A stretch of 64,000 nucleotides of DNA from Sabulicella rubraurantiaca (GTDB lineage: Bacteria > Pseudomonadota > Alphaproteobacteria > Acetobacterales > Acetobacteraceae): assembly GCF_017355885.1 (NCBI RefSeq), contig NZ_JAFEUU010000003.1:330942-394941 (forward strand), written 5' to 3'. The notes beneath the pieces were generated by a model. That model made no database searches, had not been told where the DNA came from, and worked only from the letters and a program-made list of their open reading frames with translations. This document shows, one piece after another, positions 16,171 to 24,924 of this stretch. The stretch's first letter is position 1, and every line of letters begins with the position of its first letter. Made by a program: the position numbers and the translations under genes.

Positions 16171-17262
16171 ATGCCTGGGAGCAACGAGGAATGTGGAGCC
16201 CCGCCGCGGCTGCGCCGTCGGCAGCTTGGCGCCCTGCTGGCCGCGCTGCCCTGGCTCGGCGGCTGCACGGGCGGCGTGCTCCATGCCGGGCCGGTGAGCG
16301 ACCATTTCGACGGGCAGCGCTTCTTCAACCCGGGCGGCGCCGGGCCGCGCAACCTGCTCCAACTGGCGCGCTGGCGACTGGGTGGGCAGCGGGAGGACTG
16401 GCCCGACGCCTATCCCAGCCCCTTCCAGCCCGATCGCCCGCCGCCGCGCGTCGCCGGCCGCGCCGTGCGCGTGAGCTTCGTCGGCCATGCCAGCTTCCTG
16501 CTGCAAGGCGCAGGGCTCAACATCCTCACCGACCCCGTCTGGTCGGAGCGCGCCAGCCCCTTCTCCTTTGCCGGGCCACGCCGCGCCAATCCGCCCGGCA
16601 TCGCCTTCGACGACCTGCCGCCCATCGACGCGGTATTGGTCTCGCACGGCCATTACGACCACCTCGACGTCGAGACGCTGGCGCGGCTCTGGCACCGCGA
16701 CCGGCCGCTCATCGTTGCCCCGCTCGGCCACGACGCGACCATCCGTGGCCACGACGCCTCCATCGCCGTCACCCCAGCCGATTGGCGCGACACCGTGCCG
16801 CTGGGCCAGGGCGTGGAGGCGGTGCTGGAGCAGGTGCATCATTGGACCGCGCGCGGCATCGGCGACCGGAACCGCGCGCTGTGGTGCGGCTTCGTGCTGC
16901 GGGGGCTGGGCGATGGCGTCTTCTTCGCGGGCGACACCGGCTTCGACGAAGGCCGTCCCTTCCGCCGCGTCGCCGAGCGTCACGGCCCGCTCGGCCTCGC
17001 CCTGTTGCCGATCGGCGCCTATGAGCCGCGCTGGTTCATGGAGCCGCAGCACATGAACCCGGCCGAGGCGGTCGAGGGCTTCCGCCTGCTCGGAGCGCGG
17101 CGGGCGCTCGGCTATCATTGGGGCACGTTCCGCCTGACGGATGAGGGCGTGGCGCGCCCGGCGGAGGATCTCACCGCCGCGCTTGCCGCATCGGGGCTGG
17201 AGCCCGGGTGCTTCCTCGCCGCAAGGCCGGGACAGGTGCTGGACATCGCGACGCAAGCCTGA
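16171..17262 (+). CDS. MBL-fold metallo-hydrolase lipoprotein (NAPE-PLD-like)
   Basis: A 363-residue protein of the beta-lactamase-fold family. The metal motif is SHGHYDHLD (His159-x-His161-x-Asp163-His164), with further ligands in the HHWTARG and FFAGDTGFDEG segments and the C-terminal YHWGTF. The overall pattern, including VGHASFLLQ and LTDPVWSERASP, is that of the NAPE-hydrolysing phospholipase D-like/UlaG-like branch. The start at 16171 follows GGAGAGG; the frame is open further upstream but without protein-like sequence. An N-terminal RRRQLGALLAALPWLGGC gives a lipobox (LGGC), so the enzyme is probably membrane-anchored on the periplasmic side. The substrate could be a phosphodiester or lactone. 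Confidence 0.85.
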   Translation: MPGSNEECGAPPRLRRRQLGALLAALPWLGGCTGGVLHAGPVSDHFDGQRFFNPGGAGPRNLLQLARWRLGGQREDWPDAYPSPFQPDRPPPRVAGRAVRVSFVGHASFLLQGAGLNILTDPVWSERASPFSFAGPRRANPPGIAFDDLPPIDAVLVSHGHYDHLDVETLARLWHRDRPLIVAPLGHDATIRGHDASIAVTPADWRDTVPLGQGVEAVLEQVHHWTARGIGDRNRALWCGFVLRGLGDGVFFAGDTGFDEGRPFRRVAERHGPLGLALLPIGAYEPRWFMEPQHMNPAEAVEGFRLLGARRALGYHWGTFRLTDEGVARPAEDLTAALAASGLEPGCFLAARPGQVLDIATQA

Positions 17263-17279
17263 CGGCAAGGGAGAAGCGC

Positions 17280-17678
17280 ATGAAGGTGGACGGGCAATGC
17301 CATTGCGGCGCGATCACTTACGAGGCGGAGGTAGAGGTGGATGCCATCGCCATCTGCCATTGCCTCGACTGCCAGAGGCTCGCCGGCTCGGCCTTCCGCG
17401 CCAACGTGCCGGCGCCGGCCTCCAGCTTCCGCATCCTGACCGGTGTTCCTCGCGAATACCTCAAGACCGGGGAGAGCGGTGGCCGGCGCCGCCACGCCTT
17501 CTGCGGCTCGCCGGTCTATTCCTGCGCTGCCGAGAACCCGCCGAGCTACACGCTGCGCGTCGGCGCCCTGAACCAGTGGCGGGAATTGGGTCGTCCGCGA
17601 CGGCAGATCTGGGTGAAGCGCCGCCTCCCCTGGGTGCCACCGCTCGACGGCGTTCCCGAGGTGGAAGGCCAGCCTTAA
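17280..17678 (+). CDS. GFA/CENP-V domain protein with incomplete zinc site
   Basis: A 132-residue protein of the GFA (Mss4-like) family, named after glutathione-dependent formaldehyde-activating enzyme though most members are of unknown function. Zinc ligands Cys7 and Cys9 (CHCGAITY) and Cys26, Cys28 and Cys31 (CHCLDCQ) are present. The fourth motif, normally FCxxCGSP, reads HAFCGSPVYS: Cys75 is kept but its partner is gone, as if three residues had been lost. GGGAGAAG precedes the ATG. The gene begins 17 bp after the MBL-fold gene. Whether the altered protein still binds two zinc ions is open. Confidence 0.82.
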   Translation: MKVDGQCHCGAITYEAEVEVDAIAICHCLDCQRLAGSAFRANVPAPASSFRILTGVPREYLKTGESGGRRRHAFCGSPVYSCAAENPPSYTLRVGALNQWRELGRPRRQIWVKRRLPWVPPLDGVPEVEGQP

Positions 17679-17815
17679 CGCCGACCAGCGACAAAACCGG
17701 CCTTGAGTCGTTCGCCTCCCTGGATCGGCCGGGCAGGCCGACCATGGCGGAACCGCCCTGACGCCCTGAGAGGGCCGCAGGCTTCGGCGAGAAGACAGGA
17801 TCGAAAGGACCCCGA

Positions 17816-20713
17816 TTGGCCGGCGTTCAGGACCTTGCGAGCGATTTCGAGTTCCTGACGGGCGGCGGCGAGACGGGCGCCCTGATGCGCGCCCATGATT
17901 GGAAGGCCTCGCCGCTGGGGCCGCCGGCGTCCTGGCCGCAATCGCTGCGCTCGGTGATCGGCCTGATGCTCGGGTCCAAATTCCCGATGTTCGTGGCATG
18001 GGGGCCGGAACTCGGCTTCCTCTACAACGACCCTTACGTGGAAGTCCTCGGCGCCAAGCATCCCAGGGCATTGGGCGCCCGCTTCCATGACATTTGGTCC
18101 GAGATCTGGCCCGATATCTCGCCGCTGATCGATGCGGCGCTGTCGGGTCAGGCCACCTACCGCGAGAACCTTCCGCTCCTGATGAACCGCAAGGGCTTCG
18201 ACGAGCAGACTTGGTTCACCTTCTCCTACTCGCCGGTGCGGGACGAGAGCGGCGCCGTCGCCGGCATGTTCTGCGTCTGCACCGAGACCACGGGGCAGGT
18301 GCTGGCCGACCGGCGGCGGAGCTTCCTGCTCAACCTGGATGAGCGGCTGCGCAGCGCGGCGGAGCCGCGCGCGGCCATGGACACGGCGGTCGAGGCGCTC
18401 GGCCGGCATCTGAATGCCTCGCGTGTCGGCTACAGCGAGGTGCAGGAGAATGGCGAGACCATCCGCTGCGCCACTTGCTACGCAGATGGCGTCGCGCCGA
18501 TCCTCGGCACTTTCCAGCTCGATGATTTCGGGCGCGCGAGCGTCGAACGGCAACGACGTGGCGCCACGGAAATCGTGGCGGATGTGCAGGCGGACCCCAT
18601 GCAGATGCAGGAGACGTGGGCCGCGCTTGACACCCGCGCCTTCGTGTCCGTGCCGCTCGTGCGCGAAGGGCGCCTCCACGCCTCGCTCTACGTGAATCGC
18701 CGCCAGCCCTATGCCTGGACGGCGGACGAGGTCTCGTTGATCGAGGAAGTCGCCACCCGAACCTGGGCGGCCGTGGAGCGGGTGGGGGCCGAGGCGCATC
18801 TGCGCGAAAGCGAGGCGCGCTTCCGGCTGATGGCCGATGCCATTCCCCAGATCATCTGGATCACCGACGCCGAGGGCCGCACCGAATTCTTCAACAAGCA
18901 ATGGTCCGACTATACCGGCATCGCCTATGAGCCGACGACCGCCCCCGAGGTCGCTGCCAATCACGTGCACCCTGAAGATGGGCCCGCGACGTTGGCCGCC
19001 TTCGACGAGGCACGGCGCACAGGGACGACCTTCGTCGTGGAGCACCGCATCCGCTCGGCGTCGGGCGGCTATCGCTGGTTCCTCGTCCGCGCCGTTCCGT
19101 ACCGCGATGCCGCCACCGGCGAGATCGTGCGCTGGTTCGGCTCATCGGTCGACATCCACGACCGCAAGCTGGCGGAGGAGGCGTTGCTGGCACTCAACGC
19201 CGATCTGGAGCGCAAGGTGGTCGAGCGGTCCCGCGAGCGGGGCCTCATCTGGCAGCACAGCCTCGACCTGCTCTCCGTCATCGACATGGGGAGTGCGACC
19301 TTCGAGGCGGTAAATCCGGCTTGGACGGCGGCGCTCGGCTGGCGGATGGACGAACTTGAGGGAAGGTCCTACGCGGAATTCGTGCATCCTGGCGACCTGG
19401 GCATGAGTGCCGCGGCCTTCGACCAGGTGCGCGGGGGCAATCCTGTGCTGCGCTTCGAGAACCGCTACCACACCAAGGATGGCGGATGGCGCTGGCTGTC
19501 CTGGGTGGCAGTGCCCGAAGGCGGCAAGCTGTATTCGGTGACCCGTGACGTCACCGCCGAGAAGGAGCGTCAGGCCGAGCTCGAAGCCGCGCAGGAGGCG
19601 CTGCGCCAGAGCCAGAAGATGGAAGCGATGGGCCAGCTCACTGGCGGCGTGGCGCATGATTTCAACAACCTCCTCACCCCGATCGTCGGCGCACTCGATA
19701 TGCTTCAGCGCCGGGGGATCGGCGGCGACCGTGAGCGCCGCCTGATCGCCGGGGCCGCGCAATCGGCAGAGCGCGCCAAGACGCTCGTGCAGCGTCTGCT
19801 CGCCTTTGCGCGGCGCCAGCCGCTGCAATCAGTGCCCATCGACGTGTCGAAGCTCGTGGCCGGCATGGCCGAGCTCGTGGCGAGCACGACGGGGCCGCAG
19901 ATCAGGGTGGTGGTGGAGGCGGCGGATGACCTGCCGCCTGCCAAGGCCGATCCCAACCAGCTTGAGATGGCGATTTTGAATCTGGCCGTGAATGCGCGCG
20001 ACGCGATGCCCGATGGCGGCACGCTTCGCATCTCGGCGAACACGGAACGCGTGGGTGCTGGTCATGGCACAGGGCTTCGCCCGGGCGCCTATATTCGCCT
20101 GTCCGTGGCGGATACCGGGATGGGCATGGATGCGGCGACGGCCGCCCGCGCCATCGAGCCATTCTTCTCGACCAAGGGCATCGGCAAGGGGACGGGGCTG
20201 GGGCTGTCCATGGTGCATGGCCTCGCCTCTCAGCTCGGTGGCGCGCTCAAGATCCGTAGCAGGCCGGGCCTCGGCACCAATATCGAGTTCTGGCTGCCGC
20301 AAACCACCCTCGCGCCCGAGGCCGCCGAAGCGGGTCCGGAGGTGGCGCCGGAGACTGTCTCGCGCGGGCGGGCCTTGCTCGTGGACGACGAGGAACTCGT
20401 GCGGCTGAGCACGGCCGACATGCTGGCCGATCTCGGTTACGACGTCATCGAGGCCGCATCCGCCGAGGAAGCGATCCGCCTGGTGGACAAGGGGGAGTCT
20501 TTCGATCTCCTCGTCACCGACCATCTCATGCCCGGGATGACAGGCACGGATCTGGCCCGCGCGGTCAGGACTTCCCGGCCGGAGGTGCAGGTGCTCGTGG
20601 TGTCAGGTTACGCGGAGAATGAGGGGATCGCGCCGGATCTCCCCCGGCTGACCAAGCCGTTCCGGAAGGACGAGCTCTCAGCCAGCCTCGCCCAGCTCAA
20701 TTCCACGGGCTGA
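17816..20713 (+). CDS. Hybrid sensor histidine kinase (PAS-GAF-PAS-PAS-HisKA-HATPase-REC)
   Basis: A 965-residue soluble multi-sensor kinase with no membrane helices. The domains in order are: an N-terminal PAS-like module (about 20-160, [17 protein letters not shown] ... [14 protein letters not shown]), a GAF domain (about 165-320), two PAS/PAC modules (about 325-460 and 475-595), HisKA with [17 protein letters not shown] (phospho-acceptor His614), a HATPase domain with [14 protein letters not shown] and [11 protein letters not shown], and a C-terminal receiver with phospho-acceptor Asp902 ([10 protein letters not shown]). The TTG start at 17816 is preceded by AAAGGA. The PAS/GAF set suggests cytosolic sensing of light, redox or a small ligand. 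No separate response-regulator gene is adjacent, so the output partner is unknown. Confidence 0.92.
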   Translation: MAGVQDLASDFEFLTGGGETGALMRAHDWKASPLGPPASWPQSLRSVIGLMLGSKFPMFVAWGPELGFLYNDPYVEVLGAKHPRALGARFHDIWSEIWPDISPLIDAALSGQATYRENLPLLMNRKGFDEQTWFTFSYSPVRDESGAVAGMFCVCTETTGQVLADRRRSFLLNLDERLRSAAEPRAAMDTAVEALGRHLNASRVGYSEVQENGETIRCATCYADGVAPILGTFQLDDFGRASVERQRRGATEIVADVQADPMQMQETWAALDTRAFVSVPLVREGRLHASLYVNRRQPYAWTADEVSLIEEVATRTWAAVERVGAEAHLRESEARFRLMADAIPQIIWITDAEGRTEFFNKQWSDYTGIAYEPTTAPEVAANHVHPEDGPATLAAFDEARRTGTTFVVEHRIRSASGGYRWFLVRAVPYRDAATGEIVRWFGSSVDIHDRKLAEEALLALNADLERKVVERSRERGLIWQHSLDLLSVIDMGSATFEAVNPAWTAALGWRMDELEGRSYAEFVHPGDLGMSAAAFDQVRGGNPVLRFENRYHTKDGGWRWLSWVAVPEGGKLYSVTRDVTAEKERQAELEAAQEALRQSQKMEAMGQLTGGVAHDFNNLLTPIVGALDMLQRRGIGGDRERRLIAGAAQSAERAKTLVQRLLAFARRQPLQSVPIDVSKLVAGMAELVASTTGPQIRVVVEAADDLPPAKADPNQLEMAILNLAVNARDAMPDGGTLRISANTERVGAGHGTGLRPGAYIRLSVADTGMGMDAATAARAIEPFFSTKGIGKGTGLGLSMVHGLASQLGGALKIRSRPGLGTNIEFWLPQTTLAPEAAEAGPEVAPETVSRGRALLVDDEELVRLSTADMLADLGYDVIEAASAEEAIRLVDKGESFDLLVTDHLMPGMTGTDLARAVRTSRPEVQVLVVSGYAENEGIAPDLPRLTKPFRKDELSASLAQLNSTG

Positions 20714-20771
20714 CAGGGCGAGGGTCCTTTCGCCAAGGGCTGACCGACGAGGTGACTCCGGCATTCTCCGC

Positions 20772-20799
20772 TTGCAATAGGCGCATATACGCCTATTAT
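20772..20799 (+). promoter_or_regulatory. MarR promoter with palindromic operator in its spacer
   Basis: A -35 TTGCAA (20772-20777), a 16-bp spacer and a -10 TATTAT (20794-20799) precede the marR-like gene. A perfect inverted repeat, AATAGGCG (20776-20783) and CGCCTATT (20790-20797) around CATATA, overlaps both hexamers. This is the expected position for an autorepressing MarR dimer. Confidence 0.75.
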
Positions 20800-20824
20800 T
20801 CGCCCGCTGCCTGGGAACACGGCG

Positions 20825-21283
20825 ATGGACGAGCGTCTTCCGCAACCTGACCTCTGCAACTGCCTCGCGATCCGCAAGGCCGCGCGGCACGTGACGCAGT
20901 ATTATGACGGCCACCTTGCCCCGACGGGCCTGCGCACCACGCAGTTCTCGATCCTCGCGCGCCTCAAGCGACTGGGTCCAAGCACGATCAACGAGCTCGC
21001 CGCGGATCTGGTGATGGACCGCACGACGCTTGGACGGAACCTGGGCCCGCTGGAACGCGACGGGCTCGTCGCGGTGGGCGTCGATCCGCGCGACCGGCGC
21101 AACCGCATCCTCGACGTGACGGAGACCGGCGCCGAGCGCCTGGCCGAGGCGCGCAAGCGCTGGACGGATGCGCAGCACGAGTTCGACGCCGCCTTTGGTG
21201 GGCCGCAGGCAGCCGCGCTGCGCCAGACGCTCGCTGTCCTGGTGAACACGGAACTCAGGACGCCGGAGGCGTCCGAACCCTGA
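20825..21283 (+). CDS. MarR family transcriptional regulator
   Basis: A 152-residue winged-helix regulator. The DNA-binding core is FSILARLKRLGPSTINELAA ... MDRTTLGRNLGPLERDGLVA, followed by the wing DPRDRRNRILDVTETG; the flanking helices form the dimer interface. A perfect 8+8-bp palindrome lies in its promoter, so it likely represses itself and, through read-through, the MATE gene that starts about 90 bp downstream in the same direction. Cys16 and Cys18 near the N-terminus (DLCNCLAIR) resemble the conserved 'CNCxALRRAAR' opening seen in one MarR branch and could be redox-active; that is inference. Confidence 0.9.
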   Translation: MDERLPQPDLCNCLAIRKAARHVTQYYDGHLAPTGLRTTQFSILARLKRLGPSTINELAADLVMDRTTLGRNLGPLERDGLVAVGVDPRDRRNRILDVTETGAERLAEARKRWTDAQHEFDAAFGGPQAAALRQTLAVLVNTELRTPEASEP

Positions 21284-21369
21284 CGCGCTCCACCGTCCGA
21301 TCCCCTCCACAGGGCACGGACCGCCACCGCGTGACCGACGACATCACTCTTCCGCAAAGGACGCTTGCC

Positions 21370-22773
21370 ATGTCCACGGCTTCAACCGCCTTGCCGGCCG
21401 ATGCCGCGCCGCTGGCCGCCACGACGGCGCCGCCGGTTCCCGGCGCGGAACTGCTCCGCCGCATCCTCAAGCTCGCTGCGCCGACCACGCTGCTCGCGGC
21501 GGTGCAGGCCGGCGGGCAGCTCTTCGAGACGTGGCTGGCGGCCCGCCAGGGAACCGCGGCCCTCGCCGGCTGGGCGGTCGTCCTCCCCTTCGCCCTGCTG
21601 ATGCAGATGATGTCCGCAGGCGCGATGGGCGGGGGCGTGGTTTCCGCCGTCGCCCGGGCGCTCGGTGCGCGCAAGCCCGATGAAGCCGCGGCGCTGGTGC
21701 TGCATGCCGTGCTGATCGCGGTCGCGGCCGGGCTGCTCTTTGCCATCGCCCTGGCCGGGTTCCCGCGCATGCTGCTTGGCCTGATCGGAGGCACGGCGGC
21801 GGCGGAAGCAGCCGCGCCCTATGCGATCTGGCTGTTCGGCCTCGGCGCGATTCCGGTCTGGCTGGCGAACACCCTGGCCTCGGTGCTGCGCGGCGGGGGA
21901 CGCCACGCCCTGGCAGCCCGCGTACTGCTGGTCACCGGCCTGGCCTATCCGCCGCTGGCCTGGACCTTGGCGGAGCCGATGGGCATGGGACTGGCCGGGG
22001 CCGGCCTCGCCTATGCGCTGACCATGCTGGCGGCGACGATCGGCCAGGGCGCGGTGGTCCTGGCGGGTGGGGCCGGCTTCAAGCCGACGCTGCGGATCCG
22101 TCTCAGCGGAGCCTTGTTCACCCGTATTCTCTCCGTCGGCCTCGTCGCCTGCGCCCTGGCCACGGTGGCCAACCTCACCACCATCCTCGTGACGGCCCGA
22201 ATCCAGTCCTATGGGCCCGCGGCAGTGGCGGCCTATGGGGTTTCCGCCCGTCTCGAGTTCCTGATGATCCCGCTGGCCTTCGGTGTCGGCTCCGCGCTGA
22301 CGGCCCTGGTCGGGCGGGCGGTCGGGGCGGGCGACTGGGTGACGGCGCGCCGCACGGCCTGGGCCGGTGCGATGCTGGCCTTGGCCGTCACGGGCCCGGT
22401 GGGGCTCGCCGTGGCCCTGTTCCCGCGCGAGACCGCGATGGTCTTCGCGTCGGACCCCGAGGTCGTGTCCATTGCGACCCGCGCGCTAGCCGTGATCGGG
22501 CCGTCTCTGCCCGGCTTCGGCGTCGGCATGGCCTTCTACTTCGCGGCCATGGGCGCCGGGCGCATGCGCTGGCCGGTGGCGGCGGGCCTCTCCCGGATCT
22601 CGATCGCGGTGGGCGGCGGCTGGCTGCTCTCGACCGTGCTGGGCTGGGGGCTGGAGGGGCAGTTCCTGGCCGTCGCCCTTGGCGTGACGGCCTATGGGCT
22701 GCTGACCGCGGCAGCCGTCCGTCCGGGCGTCTGGTCCGCGCGCCCGGCGCCCGCCGGGGCACTTCGCTCGTGA
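21370..22773 (+). CDS. MATE family efflux transporter
   Basis: A 467-residue inner-membrane protein with 12 predicted helices in two homologous halves, as in NorM/DinF-type multidrug exporters driven by Na+ or H+. Typical segments are LAAPTTLLAAVQAGGQLFETW, MSAGAMGGGVVSAVARALGA and, in the second half, VAAYGVSARLEFLMIPLAFG with VGRAVGAGD. The ATG at 21370 was preferred over a GTG at 21331 because AAAGGA lies at good distance before it. It probably shares a transcript with the preceding marR-like gene and would export the compound that regulator senses. A hairpin at 22780-22799 ends the unit. Confidence 0.9.
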   Translation: MSTASTALPADAAPLAATTAPPVPGAELLRRILKLAAPTTLLAAVQAGGQLFETWLAARQGTAALAGWAVVLPFALLMQMMSAGAMGGGVVSAVARALGARKPDEAAALVLHAVLIAVAAGLLFAIALAGFPRMLLGLIGGTAAAEAAAPYAIWLFGLGAIPVWLANTLASVLRGGGRHALAARVLLVTGLAYPPLAWTLAEPMGMGLAGAGLAYALTMLAATIGQGAVVLAGGAGFKPTLRIRLSGALFTRILSVGLVACALATVANLTTILVTARIQSYGPAAVAAYGVSARLEFLMIPLAFGVGSALTALVGRAVGAGDWVTARRTAWAGAMLALAVTGPVGLAVALFPRETAMVFASDPEVVSIATRALAVIGPSLPGFGVGMAFYFAAMGAGRMRWPVAAGLSRISIAVGGGWLLSTVLGWGLEGQFLAVALGVTAYGLLTAAAVRPGVWSARPAPAGALRS

Positions 22774-22779
22774 TTGGCA

Positions 22780-22799
22780 GGCGGGGCGGACGCCCCGCC
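22780..22799. terminator. Bidirectional terminator hairpin
   Basis: GGCGGGGC (22780-22787) pairs with GCCCCGCC (22792-22799) around GGAC. It lies between the convergent MATE (plus) and HARP-like (minus) genes. Confidence 0.65.
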
Positions 22800-22810
22800 G
22801 CCGCCGCCCG

Positions 22811-23710
22811 TTAGGCCTTGGCGCGGCGCGTCGCCTGCGCCCGTTCCAGCGATGCGGCCTTGCGGCGTTGCTCGCGCAGCACCTCGATGACCGGCTGCCA
22901 CCAGCCGCGCGCCAGTTCAGCCGGGCTGGGCGGAACCCGCGCCGGCCATGTTTCCACCAGCTCCGCATGGGTCGGCCTGCGCCAGCGCGCCCAGAGCAGC
23001 GTGGTCGCTCCGTTGGCGACAGCGGGGTAGAAGCGGGCGGCGGTGGCGGGATCGGCGATCTCGCCGCTGATCTCCTCGAACACCACGCTTCCGCCAGGGG
23101 TCATCACCACGCGGTCCAGTGGCGGGAGCGCATCCTCCGGCACGGGGTAGCGGTTGCGGCGACGCTCCGCCTCCGCGGCTCGCCTTTCCTCATGCTCGGG
23201 GGAGGATTTGCGGCTTTCCTGGCGCTTCCGCCGCTCCTCTGGCTCGGCCAAGCGGGCGGCGGCTTCGATGGCGGGCCAGCGCTTGCTGAGTTCCTCGAAG
23301 GAGCGGAACGGCACGCGCCACGCCTTGGAGGCCGGATCCCACCGCGCCCAGGGCACCGCCCGCAGCTCGGCGATCACGTCGCGCGAGTAGGGCGTGCGCA
23401 CCACGAAATCGTCGGCGACCTCCAGATAGGGGCTCGTGATCGGTTCGAAGGCGAAGGCGTCGCGGCCGCGCTGGTCGGCATAGGCTAGCACGCCCGACCA
23501 TTGGCGGCCCATCCATGTGGTCAGGCGCTTCTCGGCGCGGGTGCCCGGCACGAACCAGGCCTGGAGGTCGTCGCGCCAACGCGCGCGCGGGAACGCCTCG
23601 CGGAACCGCTCCACGGTCATCCGGTCATAGGGGAAGGCAGCGATCGCGCCGGCCGCGCCATCGCCGGCATCCCGTGGCGTCACGCTGAACTCCACCGTCT
23701 CGTCGGCCAC
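22811..23710 (-). CDS. Hypothetical protein with HARP-like segments, no helicase
   Basis: A 299-residue protein from a GTG start preceded by GGAAGG. Two segments resemble the HARP domain that SMARCAL1/HepA-type annealing helicases use on branched DNA: FPYDRMTVERFREAFPRARW with LQAWFVPGTRAEK (about residues 27-65), and VVRTPYSRDVIAELRAVPWA with KAWRVPFRSFEELSKRWPAI (about 103-150). A charged Arg/Glu helix (about 155-190) and a C-terminal domain rich in Trp and Arg (RFYPAVANGATTLLWARWRR) follow. No helicase motifs are present. A role in nucleic-acid binding is inferred from the domain resemblance only. The gene stands alone between MATE and LLM genes. Confidence 0.72.
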   Translation of the reverse strand: MADETVEFSVTPRDAGDGAAGAIAAFPYDRMTVERFREAFPRARWRDDLQAWFVPGTRAEKRLTTWMGRQWSGVLAYADQRGRDAFAFEPITSPYLEVADDFVVRTPYSRDVIAELRAVPWARWDPASKAWRVPFRSFEELSKRWPAIEAAARLAEPEERRKRQESRKSSPEHEERRAAEAERRRNRYPVPEDALPPLDRVVMTPGGSVVFEEISGEIADPATAARFYPAVANGATTLLWARWRRPTHAELVETWPARVPPSPAELARGWWQPVIEVLREQRRKAASLERAQATRRAKA

Positions 23711-23877
23711 CGGTCATCCTTCCACGGCAGGGGCTCCACGCATCACCATCATCGGCGCCGGTGATTGGGATGGATGCGCGACCGCCCCCATAATTTCCTG
23801 CAACGAGCACCCGCCCCGTCCGTTGGCCGCCAACTCGCTTCGCAGGCCGCGCCCCCCATCACCGGATATCCTTTGTC

Positions 23878-24900
23878 ATGAAGAAGATCGGCTTCCTGTC
23901 CTTCGGCCATTGGACGCCCTCGCCCGGCTCGGCCACGCGCTCCGCGGCCGATGCGCTGCTGCAATCCATCGACCTCGCCGTCGCGGCGGAGGAGCTGGGC
24001 GCGGATGGCGCCTATGTCCGCGTGCATCATTTCGCCCGGCAGCTCGCCTCGCCCTTCCCGCTGCTCGCCGCCATGGGCGCGAAGACGAGCCGCATCGAGC
24101 TCGGCACGGCCGTCATCGACATGCGCTACGAGAACCCGCTCTACATGGCCGAGGATGCCGGCGCGGCCGACCTGATCAGCGGCGGCCGCCTGCAGCTCGG
24201 CCTTAGCCGCGGCTCGCCCGAGCAGGTGATCGATGGTTGGCGGTATTTCGGCTACGCCCCCGCCGAGGACGAGAGCGATGCCGGGATGGGCCGCCGTCAC
24301 GCCAAGGTCTTCCTGGAGGCGCTGCGCGGCGAGGGTTTCGCCCGGCCGAACCCGCGCCCGATGTTTCCCAACCCGCCGGGCCTGCTGCGGCTCGAGCCGC
24401 ATTCGGAGGGGCTGCGCGAGCGCATCTGGTGGGGCTCCAGCTCGGACGCCACGGCGGTCTGGGCCGCGCAGCAGGGGATGAACCTGCAAAGCTCCACCCT
24501 CAAGGACGACGAGACGGGCGAGGCCTTCCACATCCAGCAGGCCAAGCAGATCCGCGCGTTTCACGCCGCCTGGAAGGAGGCCGGGCATGCCCGCACCCCG
24601 CGCGTCTCAGTGAGTCGCAGCATCTTCCCGCTGCTCGATGACCGCGACCGCGCCTATTTCGGTCGCAGCGGCAAGGAGGAGGACCAGGTCGGCTTCATCG
24701 ACGAGAAGACCCGCGCCATCTTCGGCCGCAGCTACGCCGCCGAGCCGGATGCGCTGGTCGAGCAGCTTCGCGCCGACGAGGCGATCGCGGCGGCGGACAC
24801 GCTGCTCCTGACCATTCCGAACCAGCTGGGCGTGGAATACTGCGCCCACGTCATCGAGGGCATCCTCAAGCACGTCGCCCCCGCCCTGGGATGGCGCTGA
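23878..24900 (+). CDS. LLM class flavin-dependent oxidoreductase
   Basis: A 340-residue TIM-barrel protein of the bacterial-luciferase-like family. It starts MKKIGFLSFGHW, has the barrel segments AAEELGADGAYVRVHHFARQ, SRIELGTAVIDMRYENPLYM and DLISGGRLQLGLSRGSPEQV, and ends with VEYCAHVIEGILKHVAPALG. Such enzymes use reduced FMN or F420 to oxidise small organic molecules, often as monooxygenases. No flavin reductase gene is adjacent, so FMNH2 would come from elsewhere. The substrate is unknown. It is convergent with the formate dehydrogenase operon, which ends 25 bp away. Confidence 0.85.
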   Translation: MKKIGFLSFGHWTPSPGSATRSAADALLQSIDLAVAAEELGADGAYVRVHHFARQLASPFPLLAAMGAKTSRIELGTAVIDMRYENPLYMAEDAGAADLISGGRLQLGLSRGSPEQVIDGWRYFGYAPAEDESDAGMGRRHAKVFLEALRGEGFARPNPRPMFPNPPGLLRLEPHSEGLRERIWWGSSSDATAVWAAQQGMNLQSSTLKDDETGEAFHIQQAKQIRAFHAAWKEAGHARTPRVSVSRSIFPLLDDRDRAYFGRSGKEEDQVGFIDEKTRAIFGRSYAAEPDALVEQLRADEAIAAADTLLLTIPNQLGVEYCAHVIEGILKHVAPALGWR

Positions 24901-24924
24901 GCCCGGTCCCTGGATGGCTGCGCC

